Source of the DNA: Macrocybe gigantea
Lineage: Eukaryota; Basidiomycota; Agaricomycetes; Agaricales; Callistosporiaceae
Direction of reading: 5' to 3'
NCBI GenBank assembly: GCA_011319805.1
Contig: SJRY01000249.1
Location: forward strand, 1-64,000
Length of the DNA: 64,000 nt
Below the pieces are notes generated by a model that was not told the origin of the DNA, did no database searches, and worked only from the letters and a program-made list of their open reading frames with translations. Positions 1 to 10,795 of the stretch are shown here, piece by piece; the first letter of the stretch is position 1; each line of letters begins with the position of its first letter. The translations under genes were made by a program, and so were the position numbers.

Positions 1-1503
1 AAAATTTGACGGATTCAAATGCGACAGTAGGGCAAGTACATCTTGGGGCTTCTTCCTCGGTGGTCATGTGTGCGAATGAGCGTAGTGCGTCTGTCCGATC
101 CTGCTGTCGCGGTTGAGACTTGAAAGAAGACTATGATCACCTGGATACGGCAATGCCATGGAAGACTCATGGCATGGATGAACGGCCTATCTAATCACGC
201 ATCAATTTTTCTCCCTGAAGAATCGCGCATATGTACTGTGTTGGCGTAGTTTCTAGGCCAGCATGACGATGGCCTATGATTCAAAGCCTGATGCAGCAGG
301 AACGGAGGAGACCTAGCACGAGGCGCGGATATGAACGCTGGGGCCGGACGGAAGGAGGTTATAACCAGATGGGCAAGACCAATATTGATCCCAGAGATCA
401 AGAGAAGCACACCGGCTGAGATATTCAGTCGTCCTGCTCTGGTGGAATTCCTCCATAGAAAGGGCAGTTTATAGATGACAACGTGGTTCATCGCGAACAT
501 AGATGGGCCCCAAGTAGCTTGATGAAAGCTAGAAGTGATTTCTGAGCAGAAAGAATTGAATTTGAGGCAGTAGCGCACAAGCTATCATTCGTTCCAGCTC
601 ATGGGCAGACGCGTGGGGGAGGCTATCCAATAGGAAGGACCAAATAGTGCGCAACAAATCGTCCAGCTGATCCTATCCTTTCGACACGTTTACCTCTTGG
701 ACACAGGATGCTCGTTGCTATGGACTAATCGAATTTCATACATAACACATGTTGGACCTTTTTCCATCATTTTCAGGGTGAATCAATAAATGACATGTTA
801 TCGGAATGTCTCTCTTCAAGTCGGACGCATCTGCCAAGCCAGTCGTGCAGCTTGAAGTTGAATGGTTTTGGAACAGTCGCTTCCACCTCTGATTCGTACT
901 AAAGCTGATGAACAAGAGAAGATTGCTTTCGTCGTTACAGCTAGAAGAAAAAAATCAGGTGCCCTTACAGGAATCATCTCATTCTTTTGCATTGGCAAGG
1001 TTACGCGCCCTTACCAGTTCCGCATCCAGCGCACCTCGAACCTTGGCTAGACACCAAAAAAAATTCTCGTTCGCGTATCGATCCGAGTAGTCCCCCATCT
1101 CGGCTGTTAGGAATCATTCGCGAAGCCGAACTGCTGGCGACCCGTTTATTTAGCGGGCGTCCTAGACCACGCCCGGCCCAGCAAGCGGAATCGTACCTCT
1201 TACATACCAGCAGCCCTGCTGCCCGATTAAAGATACCCGGCAATCTATCCATTGAGCGAAAGATGAAGGTCAAAAGTTACTGAAGACGAAAATTGGGTAA
1301 TGTCCCACACGTCGAATCAGAATATTCCGATGCAAACTGTGATGTGTATCCCAACTTGATACTTAGATATAAGGTGTATTGGAAAGCCTGCAAGCATCAT
1401 CCTTTGATTCAATCAAAGTGAGACACGGAATGCTGCTTTCCATATGTTAGGTGCAAGTGCTGAAGCTAGTCACGTGCACACTTTTTTTTTGGGAGTCGTT
1501 TCC
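1..1503. other. No recognised gene; possible membrane-protein exon on the minus strand
   Basis: The only open frame of note is 195-578 on the minus strand (127 codons). Its middle part is hydrophobic (about residues 50-75, around LLLISGINIGLAHLVI) and is followed by an arginine- and proline-rich tail that may be intron read-through. This could be one exon of a small membrane protein, but no start, splice partner or family could be fixed. The overlapping short frames at 860-1280 lie on both strands and look like chance. No RNA gene or repeat was seen. Confidence 0.3.
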
Positions 1504-2848
1504 ATGTCAGTGTCGCTCGTCAAAGCGGTTCCGCGTCCAGCATTTCGCTGTATAAATCTACGTGCAGGTCGCCTGTTTAGCACCAAAAGCATTCTACTGG
1601 CACAAAAGATGGAAAGAAAAGATCCAACGTCCCTTCGGAAGAGCACCTGCTGCTTCCCGAACCACCTACGAAAGCCAACATTGTCGATACCCCACGCATC
1701 TAGCGTCAACGTTTGCCTTCTACCGCGGAAAGTACAAGGAGGAAAGTACCAGGATCTGTTTGAGTTTGCTCGCAACGTCTACGAAGGCCGCAATGTGGAA
1801 GCGATCGTCGATGTCTGGTGCGAACCCAACGTGTACCATATGTGGAGAGATCTTGCGGATAGCGCCTTGACCGTCGAGGATCGGGAAAACAGGTGGGCTG
1901 GAACGCAATACTGGTTCGTAATGGGTGAGTCTACACATTGTCGCATTCGAGACGAATCTCCAGTTAACACTGTGGCCTCGTGAGGTGTGCACCCGTAAGT
2001 CGTCCATCCCATTCCATCCCCTTCTCCATTATGGCCATTCAACGGATTATAGACACGAAGCCAAATCATATACCGATGAGATCGAGAATACAATGTATAC
2101 CACTTCGCCCGTTAAATTCATTTGGCGCTGACCACCGCTCAGTCTGGCCGCCATGGAACACCCCAGATGCGTTGGCTGGGGTGAGATTGGCTTAGATTAT
2201 CACTATGACTTTTCGCCTCGGGACGTCCAGCGGTCGGTGTTCACGCGACAACTCAGACAGGCTGTCAGGCTCGGCAAGCCACTGACGATACACACTCGTG
2301 AAGCCGAGGAGGACACGGAACGTATCCTCGTGGCAGAAGTTCCCAAGGACCATAAGGTATATGCCATTCTCCCTGCAAGCTGATGTCATGTTGAATGCGT
2401 TTCTATGCAACGTCTAGATACACATACACTGTTTCACTGATTCCCCTGAATTTGCCCAACGACTGCTGGACTACTTTCCTAACCTTTACATTGGCATCAC
2501 TGGTCCGTGTGCAACCTTGTATTCGCTTTTCAGTTCGAATATCTTATTCCCTCGGCAGGCGTCATCTCATACGCCACAAACGATAATACATCAGCAGTGA
2601 TACGGCAGCTGGCTGCCGCGCACCCAGAGACGCCTCTTCGCATTCTTCTAGAAACAGACGCACCATACATGGTTCCATCAAACCTGTACAACTCCTTGAC
2701 GACTCTAAAAGGAAAGCTGCCACTATGTCACACAGCCATGATTCCATGGACTGCGGAATTCGTAGCGAATGTGGCGGGAGAAGACTGGAACGCCGAAAAG
2801 GTGATGATAGATGCTAGAGAAAATGCGCGTAGCATGTACGGCGTATGA
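1504..2848 (+). CDS. TatD-family metal-dependent hydrolase (putative DNase), frame-broken near the start
   Basis: TatD proteins are TIM-barrel metal hydrolases, several of them DNases. Six exons join cleanly: 1504-1924, 1985-1994, 2053-2094, 2143-2356, 2418-2502 and 2559-2848. The spliced frame shows the family landmarks: GVHPHEAK, GWGEIGLDYHYD (metal Glu), PLTIHTREA (His), IHCFTDSPEF (His), LETDAPYM (Asp) and a typical C-terminal ENARSMYGV. The first-exon start at ATG 1504 reads like a mitochondrial presequence (arginine-rich, RLFSTKSILL). From about 1612 to 1742 the conserved protein text hops between frames: LLLPEPPTKANIVDT, then THLASTFAFYRGKYKE, then GGKYQDLFEFA. Each hop needs one missing base. 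The second break falls in the metal-binding His-x-His motif. The gene is either inactive or carries assembly errors. The second exon is only 10 nt long. Confidence 0.8.
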
Positions 2849-3022
2849 CCCCTGGAGCACCTCGAGCCAGAATGCGAATAATAGCTCATGCTGGAAGCTC
2901 GGAAACTCAGACGTGACGAAAACTTAGAACGATTATCAATTGCACGAAATTAATTACTCCAGTCATGGTCGATACGGCTAACAATGACCGATAGTCTTCC
3001 CAGCGTCAGAATCGGACTTCAT

Positions 3023-4365
3023 TTAAGCACCAGTTGCAGCAATGCGAGCATCAACGTCCGCTTGAGTCGTGCAGGCGATGGACTTGAAATTGCAAGATGT
3101 CAGCAGCCGGAACAATCGACTCTGTAAAATCGACTCACAGTGCCAGGCTTGTTGACCAATGGAAGAGCCGCACAGATAGTTCCACTGGTGCACTGGATGA
3201 CGCTAAACTCACCACCAATGCACTGGGCGAACCCTCCGTTGACACAAGCTTGTTCACCGTCATTGCATGCCGAGTTAGCGCTCAGAGTGGCGAACTTCGC
3301 ATTCAAAGCTTTCGCATCTTTTCCGTTTTCTGTTCGCAGATCACGGTCAGGACATCGACACTGAGACAATTACAGTTGAAGACATACGGAGAGCGAAACC
3401 GGTGTTTGATGAGGGAGCTTGAGCGCCGGACGAGGTCTGCGGTGCAGGAGACGGGGCTGTGGATGAGGCGGCATTTCCGTTGCTTGGACTTGCGCTTGGG
3501 CTGCTAGACTGGTTCCCCTGCGAAGGAGATGCGGAATGAGGTGCAGATGCTGGGGCGGAGGAGGCATTTCCATTGCTTGGACTCGCGCTTGGGCTACTCG
3601 ACTGGTTTCCTTGCGAAGGAGACGCGGAAGGAGTAGCCGCACTGCCGCTATTGAGCAAATCAGAAACATCGATGCTGCGCTTGAATGGGATTGGACTTAC
3701 CTGGCCCGTGGTTCTCTCACGAGCGTGTTAAGCTGTACACCGTCCGGAACAGGACCATCCGGCTTTGCAGGGCACGATCCCGGGGGGTTCACTGCTGACG
3801 CACCGAGAGGAAGGTTGCCAGTCTGGTCACCGCTAAATTTGGCGAAGTTGGATCCCGCAAATTGGCAATGGAAAAGGCCGTTCAGCTCGGCATTCTTGGG
3901 AGCCTGTTGGCAATAGGGAACTTGAAGGCTGTCAGGCTTGACGGATTCATGAGATATACCATACTTGAGCTCATGTATCTCGACCACTCACAGCGTTTCT
4001 GGGCTGCTGCACAAAAAGCTGAGCAAGCCTGATCATCTCTGGATCGTTGTTGAGAGACTTCGCTAGATCAACCATCTGATCTGCCGCGTCTTGCTGATCG
4101 CAGTTCTTGCCTGCAGCCAGCAGACTCGTGAAAGCGGTCTGCGAAATGGGATTGCACTTGGCTCCTCCTCCGGCTTTGAGCTGCAGGATGTACGTCATTG
4201 AGCTACGAAAATGCGTTTACTAGAACAGATGATACGCACGCAAGCCTGCTCCCAGTCTCTGGTAGAGTCAGCGATGATCTGCGCTATCCGTTTCTGCAAC
4301 GGGGCTGCAGAAATTGAAGCGAAGAGGATGGGGAAGGAGACAACAAAAGTTGCGAGCTTGACCAT
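3023..4365 (-). CDS. Secreted cysteine-rich protein with a C-terminal CBM-like module
   Basis: The minus-strand start at 4365 gives a clear signal peptide (MVKLATFVVSFPILFASISA). A helical region follows with AGGGAKCNPIS, AAGKNCDQQDAADQMVDLA and PYCQQAPKNAELNGLFHCQF. Next comes a Ser/Pro/Asn/Gly linker holding two copies of SPSQGNQSSSPSASPSNGN. The C-terminal domain reads ALNAKFATLSANSACNDGEQ, then CVNGGFAQC and CAALPLVNKPGT, and ends SIACTTQADVDARIAATGA. Five introns with standard borders restore one frame. The linker plus six-cysteine terminal domain resembles the chitin-binding CBM19-like domains of secreted basidiomycete proteins. That assignment is from memory of the family and unproven. 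An extracellular or wall-associated role is inferred. Confidence 0.78.
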
Positions 4366-5754
4366 TTCTGAACGTCGAACTTGAAAGGCCGAGGACGATG
4401 AAAATTAAATGACAGGTAGTAGTAGTTTCAGGCGAAAGTATATCGCTCCAGCTGCTGCTCAAAAACTAGTGAGTAAAGAAAGGATAAGTTCAAAAAAGGC
4501 CTGGCTGAAGCAGGTCGAGAATAGAAGGTCAATGAAAAGAAAAAAAGGTGTGATGGAAATGAAGAGGCATCCGTTGTTACTGTATGGCTTTTATGCGCTT
4601 CCTTTGTGGGTGTCTGGGAACTGATGTGATTATTACCTGTATACACCAAAGGCTTAACGCATGGCATAGTACAGAAGCGCAGTCAACAGCAGGGTAGGGT
4701 AAACGAAAGCTACTCAACGGGATCTATCCAATTGTCTGTCTCCAAGATGCGGGTGTTACTGATTGTTCAAACACAGGGACTCTTGTGTTACATCGTCATC
4801 CTCGAGCTCGAGAGAACGGATCATTCTCCTCATCGAGCCTGAGAAGACCGTTTCTCAGGCGACAGTGGGGGTCTCAGAATATGATCGTGGGCTTCTGGTG
4901 GACATCCAGATGGGCGTAGCTGTATATGACGGCGACGTAACCACCATATTGCCGGGGAGACCATGCGTCTCTGATATCGGCCGTCGCTAGAGTACGCTGA
5001 ACGATGAGGCTAGCCGCTGATTACGTGTCGAATTGGGTCGAGAGCGGGAACGTTGACGATGCCCTGATGGATCAAAGTTAAAGCCTCCTCCCAAAGTCAC
5101 CTCTGAACCAATGCCGTACGATGGAATGGACATGGCTATGTGTACACTCTGACACAACAATGCCTCTGATGGTTTTAAAGGCGCGGATTCACCGATTGCG
5201 ATTCAAATCGCGAATCAATGAAGGGTTCTTCCATTCCAGACTGATGGGGACATGGGTTGGCTCAGAGTCGCAAATGGGTGACGAATGACGTGACGAGCCA
5301 GCCGGATGCACGATACCCTCGTTGTCGACTGTACAAGACTAGACGTTATCCCGAATGATCCTTGTTCATGGCTTATTGCAAGTTTGGTGTTATCTTGCGC
5401 TCTGTCGTAGTTTGGGCCTTGGCATTGTATCTCTGTGTCCGTCTTAGCCCGAGGTAGATGCCTGAAGTTGCCTTGACCGCTATGCTTTTTGAAGATCTTT
5501 AAGGTTGTCCTTGATTGCATCTTGTAGTGTCTTCGTCTGGCCTGACAAGACCTTAAGATATCTGCCAAAGGGCCTTTACTTCGCAAGGAATTTGGCATGC
5601 AAATAAAAGATACATCTCAAAAAGAACAATTATTACATGTCGTAATGTCCATGGTTGCATCAGATGCTCGTAAATACAATAAGGCCATGATCCATCATGC
5701 TCAGGAGCGCACAGGAAAGCAATAGGGTATGGATTGAGTGGCGCATTGTCGGTA
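4366..5754. other. Intergenic, nothing recognised
   Basis: About 1.4 kb between the secreted protein start (4365) and the transporter stop (5755). The short frames on both strands lack family motifs or good starts. The part next to 4365 should contain the promoter of the secreted protein. No repeat or RNA gene was recognised. Confidence 0.5.
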
Positions 5755-8239
5755 TCAAACTTTTGCGTCGATTGAATCGGACTTCTTGTCTCCTGTGCCC
5801 TCGGAATTGTCCAGCGCTATGGCAGAACACGTTAACAGACAGAATTCTGCACAAGCCCCGATGCACAGCTTACCTCTTTCGCGTCTCTCAATGTCTGTCC
5901 GTCGTTGTTCAGCAGATACGGCACCAAATATTATATCCATTTCTTCCAAACTCTTGCCTTTCGTCTCCGGAATAGCTCTAGGAGGAACGAAGAGTTAGTT
6001 TGCACCAACAAGACTTGAAATCGCGAGACACACAATGAGAAGATGCCCATAGCTCCTACATTCACAGCAGCAAACATAAGGAACATCTTGTAGCCGAGGT
6101 TTGTCTTGATATCTGGCGTCACTTTCGATACGACGAAATCTAGCCAGCACGATCAAAGCCCGTCTCAACAACAGCCAGATGGTACCTACTCCAGAGCCAT
6201 TGAGAGGAACTAGCAACAGATAAACCGTAATGCCGCGTCCTTGTCGGGAAAATATCGGAGACGTAGACCCAGGGAAGTGGACCTGAAGTATCTTCGGCTC
6301 GGTGCTGAATCACAGAGACGAAAAATATGACTTACCCCATCCCATTGAGTAGAAGCACACATAAATGTACAACATTGCGGCCATGGCCTGTGAGGAAGGA
6401 GAAGGCGAGGGTATCTTATCGTTGGGTCCGACAGCGGGCGGTGGGTGAGTCTTCAGGATGGCTCCGATGATGAAGAACATGGACCCCATTCCCATGGCCG
6501 AGATGAAGAGCGAGACCTTTCGTCCGAGCGTCTCGACACCGAAGAATATGAAGATCGTAGTGGCGATGACTTTCATGACGCCTACAAGCACAACTCTACC
6601 CATGACTTACTGAGGGAGATGAGCAATGTGATGCAGGACTGACCATAGATTCCACTGGCAAGCAAGGAGTTCTTCGGTCCAGTGTATCCAATCTATTGAC
6701 AGCTTCGTCAGAAGCTGATATCTCCAGGTCATAGCTTGAACATACAGAAGCGAAGATCTGGGGCGCATAGTAGCTAGTCGAAAAAATCGTCATTAGAACG
6801 GAAGAAACGGACTAAAGGACAACGTTGACACACTTGACGGAATTCTGCCCAGCCCATTGCTGCAGCAAGAAGATAACGAAAGCGATCACGAAACGAATAA
6901 AGTTGCCTTTGCCAAAGAACGCCTCCTTGAGTCCCAGACCCTGCCGCGCCTCGCGTTCCTCGAGGATGGCAGCCTCAATTTCCGCCATCTCGTGATGAAC
7001 CGCCTCAGAGTCTTCGCTCTCCTTGCGAAGGTAAGCAAGGTTAGCCAATGCCTCCTTATTGCGTCCGACGGATGCAAGCCAACGAGGAGATTCCTAGCAT
7101 TGAAAAGATCGTGATTGGCAACAATGAAGGCATCAGGAGACGGTTGAAGGCCATACCTTGACCGTAAGAAGGCCAAAAGCCATAATACCAGCCGGAACGA
7201 GCTGAAATCCAAATGGAATTCTCCAAACCTTTACACCAGTCTTGATATGAATGTTGACGCCGACTACAAGACTAGATGTAAACCTACAACCCCAGAGACC
7301 GCGAGATCAGATGCGTCACGTACAGTTGATGAAATAGGAAATCATAACGCCGATGGCCACCATGATCTGGAAAAGCCCGGTGATACGCCCACGAACCTCC
7401 TTTGGCGCGCACTCAGATACGTATGCCGGAGCGACGGCAGAAATAGCGCCGATGCCCAAGCCAGAGATAACTCGGCCGGCATATATCTCGGCCAGGCCGT
7501 TCGAACCCTCGGCGACAGTTGTGAGAATCTGACGAGGTTATCAAAACGAAACAGATCACCGGGCTGTCCCAAACTCTGAGATCATATGTCATTGCTTACC
7601 GCTCCAACCAGGAAAATGACACTGAAGACAGCCATCGTGAGCCGACGACCTATCCAGGCTGCAGCAACAAACGGCAGAAATGCGGAGTCAGTGGGATGAG
7701 TCAACATTGATCGGATAGAGCACAAGATCCCGCATAGCCCAGAAAGGGGGTAGTGTCCCACAGTCGCCGACAGGGAGCACATGGGGTTGCAGAAATCCTT
7801 ACCTGAGATTGGGCACTCCCAAGGGCACCAAAGAATGCGCCAGCTTGTAGGACGGAGACGACATTGGATGAGACCTGGTTGCTCTTGTGAACGTTGACGG
7901 ATCTATCGGGATTGAGGAGACCAAAATGCTCCTGGAAGTACTCGGCATTGACAACGCCGCCACTGTTTTAGATGCGTATCAAAAACAGCGAGGGAGGACC
8001 GAAACATAAAAGCCACGGACGCTATACCACTGGATGGAGCAGCAGTTGAGTAATGAAAGTGAAACACAAACCAGACCGAGAAAAATCGCATACGTGTCAT
8101 AACCGAACAAAACTATGCCCCAATAAACAATAAACGCCAGCCCTTCGCAGAACTCATCAGCAGACGTAAAGACGTGGATTTAACTTAGTCTCTCACAGTA
8201 TACCCTTATGTTCTTGAAGACGTTTTGCTTGACCGACAT
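5755..8239 (-). CDS. MFS sugar transporter (general substrate transporter family)
   Basis: A 12-helix plasma-membrane proton symporter or facilitator for hexoses or quinate-like compounds. The start at 8239 (MSVKQNVFKNIR) leads by splicing into LFGYDTGGVVNAEYFQEHFG and then NVVSVLQAGAFFGALGS. Family signatures follow in order: GRRLT, IYAGRVISGLGIGAISAVAP, PKEVRGRITGLFQIMVAIGV, ESPRWLASVGRNKEAL, QQWAGQNSV, SYYAPQIFASIGYTGPKNSL, PLPWVYVSDIFPTRTRHYGL, QWLWNFVVSKVTPDI and IPETKGKSLEEMD. It ends TGDKKSDSIDAKV. About ten short introns have good borders and no frame break was found. The exact substrate cannot be told from sequence. A decayed copy lies just upstream. Confidence 0.9.
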
Positions 8240-8699
8240 GGCGTCGACGCAACCCCAGAATTGTCAGTCCGTTTGTACGGCGGTAGTGAGCAAAGCCGAA
8301 CGCAGACAGGACGGAGGAACTTGGGCATTATTGATGAGGATATATATACCTGGAAACGAACAGTGTGTGCCTAGCAGAAGCGGCTTGGGCGGGGATTTGG
8401 GAAGCTCCAAACTGCGTTGATCCATGACAAAGTCAGTCACAAGAGCATGGACACGGCGGCCCGGCCATGCCGTGGTACTTCACCAGAGCTCACTCCTCTC
8501 ATTCCTTGTCTGCATTCCAGGCCACCAACAGAATTAGAGTTACCTATATCGTTTCAACGCAAGGGCTAGTATCTCCTAAAGGCGGTGAAATTCAATGAAA
8601 GGTGAAAATGAATGCTAACGTTCTTCAGAAGCAAGCAAACAATCATGTGAAGTTTTACAACCAGTTGCCATCTCGTCAGCTTTCTCAGACCACCTTAAC

Positions 8700-9890
8700 T
8701 GGATATCGTGCTCAAGGAGATCAGTCTCCATTTGGAGGAAGTAAAGTTGAAGAGGGCGGCTTGCGCCAAAGGTGACATCCATATCTTCAAAGCTATGAAA
8801 TCCTGCGACTACCGACCGACCGAAAAGGAAGCGAAAAGCTGTTTCCGACACACCTATGAAAGCAACGTGGCGCCAATGGCGCCAAGCCTCGTAGGCGAAA
8901 TCGGTAATCGTGACAGGTGATCTGATGCCGCGATCACTGGCGCTCGCTCCAAAACTACTGCGACGCGTTCGCAAAGGCCAGGTCAAAAGGCGTGGTCTAG
9001 TCGGAAAAACGTCGGAAGCGTACTTCCAAGGAAGCGACCTATAAAGGAGCCCATCAATTTTCCCAAGCTCAACGAACCCCAACCCATGGACTAGAGAAGC
9101 AAACATGGATGTGAACAGCGGCTGCCATGTCTTTGCGGGCTGCAGCGCGTATATGTCTCGAGGAAGGCGCTGACGGTGACCAGCAAATTCATGTCTAGCG
9201 CTGAGATGAAATAACTCTGTTTATGACCCGATCGACAAGGCAGAAAATCAACAACAAAAAGGTGCAGCGCAGGGTCAACTTGTGATCAGGGAATCATGTG
9301 AAACCAAGAAAGAAAAGAGATCGGACTTCACGACGCCAGACCCAAGAAGCGCGTTATTGGTGCCTGTGTGACTAATGGACACATAGATCTGCAGTATCGT
9401 AGTGGGAAAACCGAGCCACTGCACGACGCAAAGAAACAGCTCCCCAAAGCACTATCGCCTGCTGGTGCAAAAGAAACAATGAATTGCCCGAACACGTTGC
9501 ACGCCGTTTCTCGATTGCAGCTTCAATATCTGTAAACTTTCCGAGATTTTCTTAGGATCTGAGGCCGTCTCTGCAAAGGCATGCGAGACAGTTTCCAATT
9601 GCAGGGATCAAAGGCTTGCCAACTCGACGGAAAAGAAGGTCAAAGACCGGTTGGGACGGAGCCGAGGAAGAAAATAGATCTTGAATAGTGGTTTACACGT
9701 AACGACGACTTGGTCCGAGTGAAATTATAGCAGCCGCACATACCATGACGATCTGCGAAAGGTCATAACGTGCAAACATTGTGTGAAAATCGGCGCATAG
9801 ACAGAAATTCAACCACCCAAGCTCGGACATTGGCAAAGCACTGGATTTCTTCCAGTGTTCTGACTGAAACTTGAATTCGCTAGGTCGACA
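8700..9890 (-). pseudogene. Degenerate second copy of an MFS sugar transporter
   Basis: Read on the minus strand, fragments collinear with the intact transporter appear in several frames. Near 9,720-9,830 are ISVYAPIFTQC and SQIVMVCAAAIIS (intact: ISAVAPAYVSEC, FQIMVAIGVMIS). About 9,560 gives DIEAAIEKRRA (EIEAAILEERE). About 9,330-9,400 gives QIYVSISHTGTNNALLGSG (QIFASIGYTGPKNSLLASG). About 9,100 gives DMAAAVHIHVCFSS then MGWG (AMAAMLYIYVCFYSMGWG). About 9,030 gives PWKYASDVFPTRPR (PWVYVSDIFPTRTR). About 8,780 gives HSFEDMDVTFGA (KSLEEMDIIFGA). A TAG replaces a Trp after LAFANASQ, and frames change repeatedly. Order and orientation match the neighbour, so this is probably an old tandem duplicate now dead. 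The ends are approximate. Confidence 0.72.
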
Positions 9891-10645
9891 AAGCGTAGCC
9901 AAGGAAGGCCATCCGTGCCCCAAATGTTTCAGGGCCAGGGATCGGCTTTCTACATGGCACTGGGGCGCTGCCAAGTAAGCAAACAAGGGTCCAAAGGAAA
10001 CGAGTGAGGGGGTCCAATCGGGCCGGGCGGGCCGCACTTGTGGCTTTCCCCGTACCCCCGCGCCGGGTAACGAAAATTACCTTCTTGCGGGGCGGGAGAT
10101 AGTGCGGAGTTGAAACTACTTGGCACGGCCATATGGGGAAATATGTGCGCCCGAATCCAACTAGAAAAGATCGACCGACCGACCTCAAAAAGCAAAACAC
10201 TGTAGCTTCTTGGGCAAAGTGCCAGGCAGAGGACGCTGCGCAGCCATCAAAAAAGACAAACAGCAGAGACAACGGAAGGAGAGTGATCGCCCACGGAGCC
10301 CCACGCTCGCAGCAAGAGGTTTGTCACACACACCATTGTAGCATGCGCAAGCCATGAGGGACAGACGTGTCGAGTATCAAGCTAAACGCTCAGCAATCCA
10401 GGATGAATCGTGGACGACCCGGGTTCGGGCTTTTCGCTCGCCATTCACCGTTGCACACCAAGGTTTCGAGAAGAAGAAAAACAGGCCAAAGCGACGGTCA
10501 TTTCCCACAGCAGTGGGAGCAGCGGGATAACGATGTCACAAATTCAGATCTAGAGGCATCTGGACGTCGTCTGGTAGAGTGAACCTCAACAGGCGCAGAA
10601 GCTCACCTTGACATAATCGATTACATTACATAATGCATTTTCCAA

Positions 10646-10662
10646 GATTAGATAACAGATAA
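10646..10662 (+). promoter_or_regulatory. Tandem GATA-factor-like motifs
   Basis: TAGATAACAGATAACGAT contains two AGATAA motifs about 8 bp apart, roughly 140 bp upstream of the ATG at 10796. Fungal GATA regulators of nitrogen use bind HGATAR sites, often in pairs. The link to nitrogen control is inference from motif and position. Confidence 0.4.
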
Positions 10663-10707
10663 CGATTATTTTTTTTACGAAGCCCATGTTCCGGTCCAGG
10701 ACGGAGT

Positions 10708-10714
10708 TGAGTCA
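10708..10714 (+). promoter_or_regulatory. Gcn4/Cpc1-type site TGAGTCA
   Basis: A perfect TGAGTCA palindrome half-pair lies 82 bp upstream of the start of a lysine-biosynthesis gene. This is the known recognition sequence of the fungal general amino acid control activator. The reverse form TGACTCA also occurs at 10806-10812 inside exon 1. Confidence 0.55.
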
Positions 10715-10730
10715 GAGTTTTTAAATAACA

Positions 10731-10738
10731 TTTATATA
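10731..10738 (+). promoter_or_regulatory. TATA-like element
   Basis: TTTATATA lies about 58 bp before the ATG at 10796, between the TGAGTCA site and the start codon. Position and sequence fit a TATA element. Confidence 0.45.
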
Positions 10739-10795
10739 CTCGCCCACCCATCTATCGATATCTTTCTCACTTGCGAGAAAAAAAAAAAAAGAAAC

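Larger units (their letters stand above)
9891..10795. other. Intergenic region and promoter of the lysine-polyamine fusion gene
   Basis: No convincing gene: the short plus-strand frames at 10,133-10,582 show no family motif. The last 200 bp look like a promoter, with GATA-type sites, a Gcn4-type site and a TATA-like element listed separately. Confidence 0.5.
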
